Below, in pieces: positions 1 to 10,134 of a DNA stretch of 64,000 bases. The notes beneath the pieces were generated by a model that searched no databases, was not told the origin of the DNA, and saw only the letters and a list, made by a program, of their open reading frames with translations. The first letter of the stretch is position 1. Every line of letters begins with the position of its first letter. Made by a program: the position numbers and the translations under genes. This stretch comes from an uncultured Bacteroidota bacterium (GTDB lineage Bacteria; Bacteroidota; Bacteroidia; Flavobacteriales; Flavobacteriaceae), in contig CAIMMM010000154.1 of NCBI GenBank assembly GCA_903842575.1, positions 62,001 to 126,000 on the forward strand. Direction: 5' to 3'.

Positions 1-1476
1 GAAGTTCTAAATTTAGAAACAGTTTCCGAAATTATTGCGCATCAAAAACCACTTGCTTTATCCGAGGAGGCTATAACAAATATTCAAAAATGCAGAGCCT
101 ATTTAGATAAAAAAATAGCAACGAATGAAGCTCCAATATATGGTATTAATACAGGTTTTGGTTCTTTATGTAATGTAAAAATATCCAACGAGAATCTTTC
201 TCAACTTCAAGAAAACCTAGTAAAATCGCATGCTTGTGGTATTGGAGATGAAGTGCCTTTGGAAATTGTAAAATTGATGTTGTTACTTAAAATACAATCG
301 TTAAGTTACGGACATTCGGGAGTGCAATTGCAAACTGTGGAGCGTTTGATTGAATTTTATAATAATGATATACTTCCAGTAATTTACACACAAGGTTCAC
401 TTGGTGCTAGTGGTGATTTAGCACCTTTGGCTCATTTGTCATTGCCGATTTTGGGAGAAGGAGAAGTTTATTTTGAAGGCAAAAAAGTACCTGCTTCCGG
501 AGTGTTGAAACATTTCAATTGGCAACCCATTGTTTTGCAATCCAAAGAAGGCTTGGCATTATTAAACGGAACACAATTCATGAGTGCTTATGGTACTTAT
601 ATTTTAATAAAAGCAGCTAAGTATTCCTATTTAGCGGATTTAATTGGGACCATTTCCTTGGAAGGATTTGATGGCAGACAAGAGCCGTTTAACGAATTGA
701 TTCATTTTATTCGACCTCACAAAGGACAAATTGTAACGGCAACTCGTGTAAATGAATTTTTGGAGGGCAGTCAAATCATCAGTCAGAAAAAGGAACATGT
801 GCAGGATCCTTATTCGTTTCGTTGTATTCCTCAAGTACATGGAGCTAGCAAAGACGCAATTGATTATGTAAAAAAAACTTTTAAAACCGAAATCAATTCG
901 GTTACGGATAACCCCAATATTTTTATTGAAAGCGATATGATTGTTTCTGGAGGAAATTTTCATGGACAACCATTAGCTATAGCACTGGATTTTTTAGCTA
1001 TTGCACTAGCCGAATTGGGAAGCATTTCCGAAAGAAGAACGTATCAGTTGATTTCGGGAACACGTGGATTACCTGCTTTCTTAGTTGATAATCCTGGATT
1101 GAATTCAGGTTTTATGATTCCTCAATATACTGCGGCAAGTATCGCCAGTCAGAACAAACAATTGGCAACTCCAGCAAGTATAGATAGTATTGTTTCCAGT
1201 AATGGGCAAGAAGATCACGTGAGCATGGGAGCCAATGCCGCTACGAAATGCTTAAAAATCATGGAAAATCTGGAACGCATTTTGGCAATAGAATTAATGA
1301 ATGCTTCGCAAGCTATTGAATTCCGTAGACCTTTAAAATCCAGTGATTTTATAGAGATGTTTTTGAAATCGTACAGAGCAGAAGTGCCATTAGTAAAAGA
1401 AGATCGAATTTTGCATTATGATATTCAGAACTCGGTGACGTTTTTGAATAGCTTTATGATTGAGTTGGAGGATTAA
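1..1476 (+). CDS. hutH: histidine ammonia-lyase, 3' part (5' end outside window)
   Basis: Deaminates L-histidine to urocanate, the first step of histidine degradation, in the cytoplasm. The frame is open from base 1, so the start lies upstream of the window. The N-terminal family motif YGINTGFGSL is readable at about 139-168. The Ala-Ser-Gly triad that forms the MIO cofactor is present in GASGDLAPLAHLSL, followed by the conserved GTQFMSAY and GGNFHGQPLA blocks. About 490 residues are visible, close to the full family length of about 500, so little is missing. The gene ends in a perfect inverted repeat that also serves the convergent downstream gene. No other hut gene is in the window. Confidence 0.95.
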   Translation, partial: EVLNLETVSEIIAHQKPLALSEEAITNIQKCRAYLDKKIATNEAPIYGINTGFGSLCNVKISNENLSQLQENLVKSHACGIGDEVPLEIVKLMLLLKIQSLSYGHSGVQLQTVERLIEFYNNDILPVIYTQGSLGASGDLAPLAHLSLPILGEGEVYFEGKKVPASGVLKHFNWQPIVLQSKEGLALLNGTQFMSAYGTYILIKAAKYSYLADLIGTISLEGFDGRQEPFNELIHFIRPHKGQIVTATRVNEFLEGSQIISQKKEHVQDPYSFRCIPQVHGASKDAIDYVKKTFKTEINSVTDNPNIFIESDMIVSGGNFHGQPLAIALDFLAIALAELGSISERRTYQLISGTRGLPAFLVDNPGLNSGFMIPQYTAASIASQNKQLATPASIDSIVSSNGQEDHVSMGANAATKCLKIMENLERILAIELMNASQAIEFRRPLKSSDFIEMFLKSYRAEVPLVKEDRILHYDIQNSVTFLNSFMIELED

Positions 1477-1506
1477 ATAATCATGTAAACAACCATGATT
1501 ATTTAA
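1473..1506. terminator. bidirectional terminator hairpin
   Basis: A perfect 13-bp inverted repeat (1473-1485 and 1494-1506, 8-base loop) begins within the hutH stop codon. It separates hutH from the convergent DUF1304 gene and is followed on the plus strand by a T-rich stretch. Confidence 0.7.
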
Positions 1507-1511
1507 TGTTT

Positions 1512-1874
1512 TTATAATAATAACAAACTCAAAAGTCCCAAAATAGCTGGAACACTTTGTACATAAAATATTCTTTTGGAAACGGTCATTGCGCCATACA
1601 ATCCTGCAACTAAAACACATGCCAAGAAAAATAACGCAACATTTCTACTCCAAGTAGCATCACAAATGCACAAAGACCAAACCAAACCAACAGCCAGAAA
1701 TCCGTTATACAATCCTTGATTGGCAGCCATGAGTTTGGTTTTTTCAAATTGGTCTTCGGGAATAGTTTTAAAAACTTTACGGGCACGTGTAGTCCATACA
1801 AACATTTCGAGCCAAAGTATATAAAAATGGATAAAGGCAACCAGTCCAATGATAATTTGAGAAAGTAGTGCCAT
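1512..1874 (-). CDS. DUF1304 family integral membrane protein
   Basis: A 120-residue hydrophobic protein with about four predicted membrane segments (roughly residues 3-25, 50-72, 76-97, 101-120). The pattern HFYILWLEMFVW near the N terminus and NQGLYNGFLAVGL in the middle are hallmarks of DUF1304, whose function is unknown. It starts three bases after the stop of the upstream DUF421 gene on the same strand, so the two are probably co-transcribed. Confidence 0.85.
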   Translation of the reverse strand: MALLSQIIIGLVAFIHFYILWLEMFVWTTRARKVFKTIPEDQFEKTKLMAANQGLYNGFLAVGLVWSLCICDATWSRNVALFFLACVLVAGLYGAMTVSKRIFYVQSVPAILGLLSLLLL

Positions 1875-1877
1875 GAT

Positions 1878-2393
1878 TTAGTTATTAAAATTCCCTAAAG
1901 TTTTATGTATTTTTCGTTTGTGATGCGTTTGAATGAGGTGTTTATCACCCGAAATCACACTAATATTTCCGTCAATTTCGAACATAGCCAATTTCACATC
2001 CTTATAAAATTCGACACCATGCTCGCGCATGGCTTCTTGCAATTCTTCCGATGATATTCCCAATCGGGCCAAAGTTTTAAAATCGATTTTCCCATCATGA
2101 ACCAATATTTCTGGTTTGTCTTGTACTAATTTTTTAATAAATTTAGAATTGAGCATGATTTTTTTGAACACAAAATTGATGATAAACAAGGCTAACGCTG
2201 CCACCATCCCGCCATAAAGCGAAGAATTGCTCCCCACCATGGCATTTTGTACTGAATTACTAATGAGTAAAATCAGAATAATATCGGCAGTATTCAATTG
2301 AGATAATTCTTTTTTACCAAAAATGCGTAAAGTAATAACCATAAAAAGATATATGGAGACGCTTCGGATAATAATATCAAGGTATGGATTCAT
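1878..2393 (-). CDS. DUF421 (YetF/YcaP-like) membrane protein
   Basis: About 171 residues: two or three N-terminal membrane helices (YLFMVITLRIFGKKELSQLNTADIILILLISNSVQNAM), then a soluble C-terminal domain containing PEILVHDGKID and EELQEAMREHGV, as in the DUF421/YetF family. The function is unknown. The frame also allows a start at 2423, but that codon lies inside the clpC terminator hairpin. The ATG at 2393 (MNPYLDIIIRS) matches the usual family N terminus and is chosen. The gene probably forms an operon with DUF1304. Confidence 0.85.
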   Translation of the reverse strand: MNPYLDIIIRSVSIYLFMVITLRIFGKKELSQLNTADIILILLISNSVQNAMVGSNSSLYGGMVAALALFIINFVFKKIMLNSKFIKKLVQDKPEILVHDGKIDFKTLARLGISSEELQEAMREHGVEFYKDVKLAMFEIDGNISVISGDKHLIQTHHKRKIHKTLGNFNN

Positions 2394-2409
2394 CGACTTT
2401 AAATTAAAA

Positions 2410-2461
2410 AGCCACAAATTCACGAATAAATTTTAGTAAATGGATTCGTGAATTTGTGGCT
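2410..2461 (-). terminator. Rho-independent terminator of clpC
   Basis: A perfect 18-bp inverted repeat (2410-2427 and 2444-2461, 16-base loop) lies just beyond the clpC stop. In the direction of clpC transcription it is followed by TTTTTAATTT. The arm sequence (GCCACAAATTCACGAAT) resembles the ACCGCAAATT-type arms of the palindromic element near 63.25-63.54 kb. Confidence 0.8.
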
Positions 2462-2479
2462 TGTAGAAATTTCACTTTT

Positions 2480-5023
2480 TTATTTAGAAGGTTTTTCTGT
2501 TTTTTGAACTTTAACCGTTAATTCTTCTGCCCCGTCTTCAATATCCATGAAAATTTCATCACCCGATTTTAATTTAGAAGTAATGATTTCTTCCGCAAGG
2601 GAATCTTCAACATATTTTTGAATGGCTCTTTTCAACGGACGTGCACCAAATTGTTTGTCAAAACCTTTGTCAGCAATAAAGGCTTTGGCTTTATCGGAAA
2701 GCATTAATTTATAACCCAATTCTTCAACACGAGTATATAATTTTTTCAATTCAATTTCAATAATTAAATCAATATCATGTTTTTCTAAAGTGTTGAAAAC
2801 GATTACGTCATCAATCCTGTTTAAGAACTCGGGTGCAAATGTTTTTTTCAAAGCATTTTCTATGATACTTTTCGAATTGTCATCGGCTTGTGCTACTTTG
2901 GCAGCTGTTCCAAAACCAACACCTTGTCCAAAATCTTTCAATTGACGCGCGCCAACATTGGAAGTCATGATAATAATGGTGTTTTTAAAATCAATTTTAC
3001 GTCCCAAACTGTCTGTTAAATAACCATCGTCTAAAACTTGCAGCATCATATTGAAAACATCGGGATGCGCTTTTTCAATTTCGTCAAGTAGCACAACACA
3101 ATAAGGTTTTCTTCTCACTTTTTCGGTTAATTGTCCGCCTTCTTCATATCCTACATATCCTGGAGGCGCTCCAATTAATCGGGAAATCGCAAATTTCTCC
3201 ATGTATTCACTCATGTCAATTCGAATCAAAGCATCTTCAGAGTCAAATAATTCACGAGCCAAAACTTTAGCCAGTTGCGTTTTTCCAACCCCCGTTTGCC
3301 CTAAGAAAATGAATGAGCCAATTGGACGATTTGGATCTTTTAATCCAGCCCTATTTCTTTGAATTGACCGAGATATTTTTAGTACAGCTTCTTTTTGTCC
3401 AATAACCTTGTTTTCAATGAGCTCAGGTAAATTGGCTAGTTTATTACTTTCTGCTTGCGCAATTCTATTTACTGGAATACCAGTCATCATGGATACCACA
3501 TCGGCAACGTTATCTTCTGTTACTTGAATACGATTGCTTTTTGAATCTTCTTCCCATTTTTCTTGTGCAATCGCTAAGTCTTTTTCTAAACGTTTTTCAT
3601 CATCACGCAGTTTGGCAGCTTCTTCATATTTCTGTTTCTTAACAACCGAATTTTTCAAATTAGTCACTTCTTCCAATTGACGTTCTAAATCCAAAATTTG
3701 TTTTGGAACGTCAATATTAGTAATGTGCACTCGAGAACCTGCTTCATCCAATGCATCAATAGCCTTGTCTGGTAGAAAACGTTCTGACATATAACGATTG
3801 GTTAATTTCACACAAGCTTCAATCGCTTCAGGAGTATAGGTAACGTTATGATGATCTTCGTATTTGTTTTTGATATTATTCAAAATTGTAATTGTTTCTT
3901 CAACAGAAGTTGGTTCAATAATTACTTTTTGAAAACGTCTTTCTAACGCACCATCTTTTTCAATATACTGTCTGTATTCGTCTAAAGTTGTAGCACCAAT
4001 ACATTGAATTTCTCCACGAGCTAAAGCTGGTTTGAACATATTGGACGCATCCAAAGAACCTGTTGCTCCACCTGCACCAACTATAGTGTGTATTTCATCT
4101 ATAAAAAGAATGATGTCGTCATTTTTCTCCAATTCATTCATTACAGCTTTCATCCTTTCTTCAAACTGTCCGCGGTATTTGGTTCCAGCAACTAAACTTG
4201 CTAAATCCAAAGTTACTACACGTTTGTTAAATAAAATTCGAGACACTTTCTTTTGGATAATTCGCAAAGCCAAACCTTCGGCAATTGCAGATTTTCCAAC
4301 TCCTGGTTCCCCAATAAGCAAAGGATTGTTTTTCTTTCTTCGGCTAAGAATTTGAGAAACTCGCTCAATTTCTTTTTCACGACCCACAACAGGATCGAGT
4401 TTTCCTTCTTCTGCCATTTCGGTTAAATCTCGCCCAAAATTATCCAAAACGGGTGTTTTTGATTTCTTGGCGGTTTTACTGGCAGGATTATTAAAATTAC
4501 CTTCTTTCAAACTGTCATCTTGTCCGGAATCTTCATTATAGGATTCACTTCGAGGTAAATTATCTAAAAATTCTTCTTCGTTTGGTGTCATGTTTAAATA
4601 TTGTTCTTTAACTAAGTTATAATCAATTTTTAGTCGGTGCAACAACTTGGTTGTTGGGTCATTTTCATTTCTTAAGATGCATAAAAGCACGTGAGCGGTA
4701 CTAATTGAAGAACTCTGAAAAACTTTAGCTTCCAAAAAAGTAGTTTTTAAAGCGCGTTCCGCTTGTCGAGTAAGATGCAAATTCTTCTTATCATTACTAA
4801 TTTCAATATTTGGATTTGGTGGACTTAGAATTTCAACTTTCTTTCGTAAATGTTCTAAATCAACCGATAAATTATTTAAAATCGAAATGGCTTTACCATT
4901 ACCATCTCTCAAAATTCCTAACATAAGATGTTCAGTTCCAATAAAATCGTGACCCAACCGAAGGGCTTCCTCTTTACTGTAAGTGATTACATCTTTGACT
5001 CTTGGGGAGAAATTATCATCCAT
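2480..5023 (-). CDS. clpC: ATP-dependent Clp protease ATP-binding subunit ClpC
   Basis: A Hsp100 AAA+ unfoldase that feeds substrates to ClpP. The 847 residues show two Clp_N repeats (about 1-145), a first AAA+ module with Walker A GEPGVGKS (238-245) and Walker B IILFIDEIH, a central UVR-type coiled segment (KYEEAAKLRDDEKRLEKD) that marks ClpC rather than ClpB, a second AAA+ module with Walker A GQTGVGKT, and the D2-small domain with FGARPLKRAIQKYVED. Length and order are normal for the family. A promoter-like pattern lies just upstream and a strong terminator downstream, so the gene appears to be transcribed alone. Confidence 0.97.
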   Translation of the reverse strand: MDDNFSPRVKDVITYSKEEALRLGHDFIGTEHLMLGILRDGNGKAISILNNLSVDLEHLRKKVEILSPPNPNIEISNDKKNLHLTRQAERALKTTFLEAKVFQSSSISTAHVLLCILRNENDPTTKLLHRLKIDYNLVKEQYLNMTPNEEEFLDNLPRSESYNEDSGQDDSLKEGNFNNPASKTAKKSKTPVLDNFGRDLTEMAEEGKLDPVVGREKEIERVSQILSRRKKNNPLLIGEPGVGKSAIAEGLALRIIQKKVSRILFNKRVVTLDLASLVAGTKYRGQFEERMKAVMNELEKNDDIILFIDEIHTIVGAGGATGSLDASNMFKPALARGEIQCIGATTLDEYRQYIEKDGALERRFQKVIIEPTSVEETITILNNIKNKYEDHHNVTYTPEAIEACVKLTNRYMSERFLPDKAIDALDEAGSRVHITNIDVPKQILDLERQLEEVTNLKNSVVKKQKYEEAAKLRDDEKRLEKDLAIAQEKWEEDSKSNRIQVTEDNVADVVSMMTGIPVNRIAQAESNKLANLPELIENKVIGQKEAVLKISRSIQRNRAGLKDPNRPIGSFIFLGQTGVGKTQLAKVLARELFDSEDALIRIDMSEYMEKFAISRLIGAPPGYVGYEEGGQLTEKVRRKPYCVVLLDEIEKAHPDVFNMMLQVLDDGYLTDSLGRKIDFKNTIIIMTSNVGARQLKDFGQGVGFGTAAKVAQADDNSKSIIENALKKTFAPEFLNRIDDVIVFNTLEKHDIDLIIEIELKKLYTRVEELGYKLMLSDKAKAFIADKGFDKQFGARPLKRAIQKYVEDSLAEEIITSKLKSGDEIFMDIEDGAEELTVKVQKTEKPSK

Positions 5024-5044
5024 AATATATCGTATTTGGAACTA

Positions 5045-5075
5045 TAAATTTAAGATTATTCTATGATTTTAACAA
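5045..5075 (-). promoter_or_regulatory. candidate clpC promoter
   Basis: On the minus strand, TTG (5075-5073) is followed after 20 bases by TAAATTTA (5052-5045), one mismatch from the Bacteroidota TAnnTTTG element. It lies about 20 bases before the clpC start. Confidence 0.45.
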
Positions 5076-5209
5076 AAATCATTCCTGTTAAAGTAATGTC
5101 AGCTAATAGACAAAAAAAAAGCCAATAATAAAAGAAGTAATACTAGTTATTTATTAACCAATAAACGAGCTTATTTTGTTAATAAATCGTTGAAATTTAT
5201 GGATGAAAA

Positions 5210-5242
5210 TTGCCTATAAAATTTTTAAATATTCTATATTAG
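5210..5242 (+). promoter_or_regulatory. candidate gyrA promoter
   Basis: TTG at 5210-5212 and TATATTAG at 5235-5242 are separated by 22 bases. The second element has one mismatch to TAnnTTTG. It is located 43 bases before the gyrA start codon. Confidence 0.4.
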
Positions 5243-5285
5243 CAGGCTTTGAATTTAAACTAATTTTTTATTAAAAATATATAAT

Positions 5286-7907
5286 ATGTCTGACGGAGAA
5301 AAGTTAATTCCTATTAACATCGAAGATGAAATGAAATCAGCTTACATCGATTATTCGATGTCTGTAATTGTCTCAAGAGCATTGCCAGATGTGCGTGATG
5401 GTTTAAAACCAGTACACCGAAGAGTACTTTTTGGAATGCATGAATTGGGAATCACTTCAAAATCCGCCCACAAAAAATCCGCAAGAATTGTTGGAGAAGT
5501 TTTAGGTAAATATCACCCACACGGAGATACTTCGGTTTATGACGCGATGGTTCGTATGGCTCAAGAATGGAGTTTGCGTTATTTATTAGTTGATGGTCAA
5601 GGTAACTTTGGTTCTGTAGATGGTGATAGTCCTGCAGCGATGCGTTACACCGAGGCCAGAATGCGCAAGATTTCAGAAGAAATAATGGCCGATATTGAAA
5701 AAGAAACTGTAGATTTTCAATTGAATTTTGACGATACTTTATACGAACCTAAGGTAATGCCAACTCGTGTTCCTACTTTATTAATTAATGGAGCAACCGG
5801 AATTGCAGTAGGTATGGCAACCAATATGCCACCACATAATTTAACGGAAGTTATCAACGGGACATTGGCTTATCTTGATAATAATGATATTGAGATAGAT
5901 GAGTTAATGAACCATATAAAAGCACCCGATTTTCCAACTGGAGGAACAATTTATGGTTATGAAGGAGTTCGTGAAGCCTTTAAAACAGGTCGTGGAAGAA
6001 TTGTAATGCGTGCTAAAGTTAACTTTGAAGAAGTTGACGGTAGAGAATCTATTATCGTTACCGAAATTCCGTATCAGGTTAACAAAGCGGATATGATTAA
6101 AAGAACCGCTGATTTAGTTAACGATAAAAAAATAGAAGGGATTGCCAATATTCGTGATGAATCAGATAGAAATGGTATGCGTATCGTTTATATTTTGAAA
6201 CGTGATGCAACACCAAATGTTGTTTTAAATACACTTTACAAGTTTACACAATTACAATCTTCTTTTAGTGTCAACAATATCGCATTAGTAAAAGGCCGCC
6301 CTCAAATGTTGAATCTGAAAGACATGATTCATTATTTTATTGAGCACCGTCATGATGTTGTGGTTCGTAGAACCAACTTTGAATTGCGAAAAGCAGAAGA
6401 AAGAGCTCATATTTTAGAAGGTTTAATTATAGCTTCGGATAATATTGATGAAGTAATTGCTTTAATTCGGGGTTCTAAAAATACCGAAGAAGCGAGAGAA
6501 AAATTAATTGAAAGATTTAATTTATCTGATATTCAATCTCGTGCTATTGTAGAAATGCGTTTACGTCAATTGACAGGCCTTGAGCAAGATAAATTGAGAG
6601 CGGAATATGAAGAGTTGATGAAATTAATTGAGCATTTGAAAGCTTTATTAGCTGACGTGAATTTAAGAACAGCCTTAATTAAAGAAGAACTTATTGAAAT
6701 CCGTGAAAAATATGGTGATGCACGTCGTTCTTTAATTGAATACTCAGGTGGTGATGTAAGTATTGAAGATTTAATTGCAGATGAAAATGTAGTAATCACC
6801 ATTTCTCACGCTGGTTATATCAAACGTACCAACCTTACCGAATACAAAACACAAAATAGAGGTGGAGTTGGACAGAAAAGTGCCGGTACAAGAGATCAAG
6901 ATTTCTTGGAACACATGTATGTTGCCACCAACCACCAATACATGATGTTCTTCACACAAAAAGGAAAATGTTTCTGGATGCGTGTTTATGAAATTCCTGA
7001 AGGAAGTAAAACGGCAAAAGGAAGAGCTTTACAAAACTTGATTAATATTGAAAGTGATGATAAAGTGAAAGCTTTTATTTGTACTCAAGATCTTAAAGAT
7101 AAAGAGTATACCAATAGCCACAACCTTATTATGGTTACCAAAAAAGGTCAAGTTAAGAAAACATCTTTGGAGAAATATGCAAAACCTAGAGTAAATGGTG
7201 TTGCGGCCATTACCATTAAAGAAGGGGATGAATTATTGGCTGCCGAGTTAACAAATGGCAACAGTCAGATTATGATTGCAGTTCGTTCTGGAAAAATGGT
7301 TCGTTTTGAAGAAAGCAAAACACGTCCGATGGGAAGAACGGCTTCGGGAGTTCGTGGTATTACATTAAAAGATGAAACCGATGAAGTAATCGGAATGGTT
7401 TCTGTAAATGATATGGAAAGCGAAATTCTTGTGGTTGCCGAAAACGGTTACGGTAAACGTTCAAGTATTGATGAATATAGAATTACCAACCGCGGTGGAA
7501 AAGGAGTAAAAACGTTGAACATCACCGAAAAAACAGGAAAACTTATTTCTATCAATAGCGTAACGGATGCCGATGATTTAATGATCATCAACAAATCGGG
7601 ATTGACTATTAGAATGGCAGTTGAGGATTTGCGAGTAATGGGTAGAGCAACACAAGGTGTGAAGTTGATTAACATCAAAGGGAATGATTCGATTGCTGCA
7701 GTTACCAAAGTGATGAAAGACGATGTTGTTGAAGAAATAGTAGACGAAGATGGAAATGTTATAGAAGCTGAAGTAATCGAAAGAGTAAAGCCAGTCCTAG
7801 AAATTCTTGAGGATGATGGTACTGCTGATGACGACGATGATGATTCTGATGAAGAAGAAATGGATGATGATGAATCGGACGAAGACGAAGACGAAACTGA
7901 CGAATAA
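5286..7907 (+). CDS. gyrA: DNA gyrase subunit A
   Basis: The breakage-reunion subunit of gyrase, which introduces negative supercoils. In the 873 residues the winged-helix/tower domain carries the catalytic Tyr121 in [10 protein letters not shown]. The quinolone-resistance region reads [10 protein letters not shown] with Thr82 and Asp86. The GyrA-box motif appears as [10 protein letters not shown] at about 520, and beta-pinwheel repeats with xRGGKGV/GVRGI patterns follow. The last 30 or so residues are almost all Asp/Glu, an acidic tail that in other gyrases tunes DNA wrapping. It is followed closely by a TPR protein gene. Confidence 0.98.
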   Translation: MSDGEKLIPINIEDEMKSAYIDYSMSVIVSRALPDVRDGLKPVHRRVLFGMHELGITSKSAHKKSARIVGEVLGKYHPHGDTSVYDAMVRMAQEWSLRYLLVDGQGNFGSVDGDSPAAMRYTEARMRKISEEIMADIEKETVDFQLNFDDTLYEPKVMPTRVPTLLINGATGIAVGMATNMPPHNLTEVINGTLAYLDNNDIEIDELMNHIKAPDFPTGGTIYGYEGVREAFKTGRGRIVMRAKVNFEEVDGRESIIVTEIPYQVNKADMIKRTADLVNDKKIEGIANIRDESDRNGMRIVYILKRDATPNVVLNTLYKFTQLQSSFSVNNIALVKGRPQMLNLKDMIHYFIEHRHDVVVRRTNFELRKAEERAHILEGLIIASDNIDEVIALIRGSKNTEEAREKLIERFNLSDIQSRAIVEMRLRQLTGLEQDKLRAEYEELMKLIEHLKALLADVNLRTALIKEELIEIREKYGDARRSLIEYSGGDVSIEDLIADENVVITISHAGYIKRTNLTEYKTQNRGGVGQKSAGTRDQDFLEHMYVATNHQYMMFFTQKGKCFWMRVYEIPEGSKTAKGRALQNLINIESDDKVKAFICTQDLKDKEYTNSHNLIMVTKKGQVKKTSLEKYAKPRVNGVAAITIKEGDELLAAELTNGNSQIMIAVRSGKMVRFEESKTRPMGRTASGVRGITLKDETDEVIGMVSVNDMESEILVVAENGYGKRSSIDEYRITNRGGKGVKTLNITEKTGKLISINSVTDADDLMIINKSGLTIRMAVEDLRVMGRATQGVKLINIKGNDSIAAVTKVMKDDVVEEIVDEDGNVIEAEVIERVKPVLEILEDDGTADDDDDDSDEEEMDDDESDEDEDETDE

Positions 7908-7922
7908 TTAAAAATGTATATT

Positions 7923-9248
7923 ATGAAAATTAAGCACATTGTCCTAGCGACAACAATGATGGTGACACTTTCAACTTTCGCACAAAAAGACGAATTGAAA
8001 TCGTTGAAGAAAATTTATGCAAAAGACGAAATTAAGGCAAATGATGTTGAAGAATATAAAGCTTTAGTCACTAAATTGGAGCCTCTAGCTACCGAGGAAA
8101 GCGATAAGATTTATGCAGGGTTTTATAAAGTTATGATTCCAATATTAGAACTTTCCGCATTAGATAAAACGATGACGCCTTTGCAAATTCAAATGCAAAT
8201 AACAAAGTCAATTAACCCAAAAACAATTTCTGATTTAGCAGTGGGTTTGAATGCCACTTTGGATTATGAGAAAAAAACAGGTAAAAAGATTTATACGGAT
8301 GATATTAATGAAACTATTACTTCGTTCAAACCCGATTTGATGAATATCGCATTTGCTCTTGGAAAAGCTGAAAAACACAAAGAAGCTTCCCAAGTTTTAT
8401 ATTCCATATATCAATTGGATAAAAAAGACGTTGAAAAATTGTATTACGCTGCTAATTATGCTGTAAATGCACAAGATTTTGATGCGGCTTTGGATTATTA
8501 TGGGCAACTAAAAGCCTTAAATTATTCGGGAGAAGGAACAACGTTTTCAGCACTTAATAAATCAACTAAAAGCGAGGAAACTTTTAATACTAAAATTGAA
8601 CGGGATTTATACATAAAAGCAGGTACGCATGAGAATCCAAAAGAAGAAAAAATTCCTTCTAAAAGAGGAGAAATCTATAAAAATATAGCGCTAATTTTAG
8701 TTCAAAAAGGTAAAATGGACGAAGCAAAAACAGCCATTGCTGACGCTAGAAAACTAAATCCAGAAGATACTTCTTTAATTCTAACGGAAGCCGATTTATA
8801 TTTTAAAGCTAATGATTTTGTTACCTATGAAAAATTAATCAATGAGGCATTAGAGAAAAATCCAAATGATGCTGATTTGATTTATAATTTAGGAGTTATT
8901 AGTGCTCAAGAAAATAATTTTGTTGATGCTGAAAAACATTATTTAAGAGTCATAGAAATTGATCCAAAATACACCAATGCCTATTTAAATGTAGCCGATA
9001 TAAAACTTCAGTCGGATAAAAAAATAGTAGAAGAAATGAATAAATTGACCACTTCGGATAAAGACAACAAAAGATACGAAGTATTGAAAAAAAACAGAGA
9101 AACTTTGTTTAAATCGGCTTTGCCATATTTAGAAAAAGCCCATGAATTGGATGCCACAAATGAAAATGTGATCAATAATCTTTTAAGTGTTTATAATTTT
9201 TTGGAAATGACTGCAGAATATAAAGCATTAAAAGCTACTAAGAAATAA
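7923..9248 (+). CDS. secreted tetratricopeptide-repeat protein
   Basis: About 441 residues. The start at 7923 gives a clean type I signal peptide (MKIKHIVLATTMMVTLSTFAQ, in which AQ is the usual flavobacterial cleavage context); an ATG nine bases earlier is less likely. The mature part is helical with TPR units, clearest around residues 250-400: GEIYKNIALILVQKGKMDEA, ADLIYNLGVISAQENNFVDA, AEKHYLRVIEIDPKYTNAYLNVAD. It probably acts as a periplasmic protein-protein scaffold, but the partner is unknown. It lies 15 bases after gyrA and ends in a strong terminator, so it may be co-transcribed with gyrA. Confidence 0.85.
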   Translation: MKIKHIVLATTMMVTLSTFAQKDELKSLKKIYAKDEIKANDVEEYKALVTKLEPLATEESDKIYAGFYKVMIPILELSALDKTMTPLQIQMQITKSINPKTISDLAVGLNATLDYEKKTGKKIYTDDINETITSFKPDLMNIAFALGKAEKHKEASQVLYSIYQLDKKDVEKLYYAANYAVNAQDFDAALDYYGQLKALNYSGEGTTFSALNKSTKSEETFNTKIERDLYIKAGTHENPKEEKIPSKRGEIYKNIALILVQKGKMDEAKTAIADARKLNPEDTSLILTEADLYFKANDFVTYEKLINEALEKNPNDADLIYNLGVISAQENNFVDAEKHYLRVIEIDPKYTNAYLNVADIKLQSDKKIVEEMNKLTTSDKDNKRYEVLKKNRETLFKSALPYLEKAHELDATNENVINNLLSVYNFLEMTAEYKALKATKK

Positions 9249-9270
9249 TATTTTATTTGATAAAATTAAA

Positions 9271-9305
9271 AAGCTGTCTCGTTTTATAATGAGACAGCTT
9301 TTTTT
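9271..9305. terminator. bidirectional Rho-independent terminator
   Basis: A perfect 10-bp stem, AAGCTGTCTC (9271-9280) with GAGACAGCTT (9291-9300), followed by T6 on the plus strand and by an equivalent T-tract on the minus strand. It separates the TPR gene from the convergent NlpC/P60 gene. Confidence 0.88.
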
Positions 9306-10065
9306 ATATAATTTTCTTAATAACACGTAATCGATGCGTGTGTTTATTTTGCTCGGCGTTGTATATTCCTAAATGATCTAACCTGTCAATTCTGACTTTT
9401 CCACTAGCATGAATAATATAATTATTATCCATGATAATACCAACGTGAATAATCTTGCCATCTTCATTGTCAAAGAAAGCTAAATCGCCAGTCTCACTTT
9501 CTTCTATAAAACTTAAGGCTTCTCCTTGCGAAGATTGTTGCGAAGCATCCCGCAATAAAGTATAACCATTTAATTTATAAACCATCTGAGTAAAACCAGA
9601 GCAGTCTATACCAAACGGGGTTTTTCCTCCCCAAAGATACGGTGCGTTTAAATACATGAAAGCGGTATTAATGATGTCCGTTTTAGCTTTAACACCACTA
9701 ACTTTCATGCCTTCAAAATTAAAATTTTCGATATTGATTTCCGAATGATTTAAAAAGGACAATGATGCACCAAGTGGAATAGGAATTAAAACATTATTGG
9801 CTGTAGAAACATATTCTACTAAATCAGAGCTAAGGATTATAGCGTCTTTTGAAAGTTGCTTATAACTACTCTCCGAAATGAGCTGATATTGTTTGGTATC
9901 TATCCAACCTTCATAATCATCAAAATGCAATTTTATTTTGGACCATTGTTTGTCCACTAAAAGCACTTCAAAATGTTCGCCAAATAGGACTTGTGAAATA
10001 ATTTCACTTCGGTCACTTGGTTCTGCTCGTAAAGGGATTATAGCTAGATTACAAATTGCAAACAT
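9304..10065 (-). CDS. NlpC/P60 family cysteine peptidase (C40) with SH3b domains
   Basis: Probable gamma-D-glutamyl-diamino-acid endopeptidase acting on peptidoglycan stem peptides or fragments. The 253 residues contain an SH3b-like N-terminal half (about 1-125, with WSKIKLHFDDYEGWID) and a C-terminal NlpC/P60 domain. The catalytic residues are visible: Cys155 in GIDCSGF, His207 in IIHVGI and His218 in IIHASG, together with the conserved PYLWGGKTP and GDLAFF. No signal peptide is evident, which suggests a cytoplasmic recycling role similar to YkfC. That location is an inference. Confidence 0.9.
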   Translation of the reverse strand: MFAICNLAIIPLRAEPSDRSEIISQVLFGEHFEVLLVDKQWSKIKLHFDDYEGWIDTKQYQLISESSYKQLSKDAIILSSDLVEYVSTANNVLIPIPLGASLSFLNHSEINIENFNFEGMKVSGVKAKTDIINTAFMYLNAPYLWGGKTPFGIDCSGFTQMVYKLNGYTLLRDASQQSSQGEALSFIEESETGDLAFFDNEDGKIIHVGIIMDNNYIIHASGKVRIDRLDHLGIYNAEQNKHTHRLRVIKKII

Positions 10066-10096
10066 TTAGGTTCAATTATGAATTTTAAATTACGAA

Positions 10097-10128
10097 TTAC
10101 GAATTGATATTTGTGTATTAATTCGTAA
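10097..10128. repeat. short inverted repeat in intergenic gap
   Basis: TTACGAATT (10097-10105) pairs with AATTCGTAA (10120-10128) between the thiolase and NlpC genes. The neighbouring tandem ACGAATT words resemble low-complexity intergenic repeats elsewhere in the window. It could act as a weak terminator for the thiolase gene. Confidence 0.45.
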
Positions 10129-10134
10129 ATATTT

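Noticed and set aside
2394-2423. Longer start for the DUF421 gene
   Set aside because: The ATG at 2423 is inside the clpC terminator hairpin; the ATG at 2393 matches the family.
7448-7939. Minus-strand ORF rich in Ser, opposite the end of gyrA
   Set aside because: The poly-Ser runs are the reverse reading of the Asp/Glu codons of the acidic tail; no start or context supports it.
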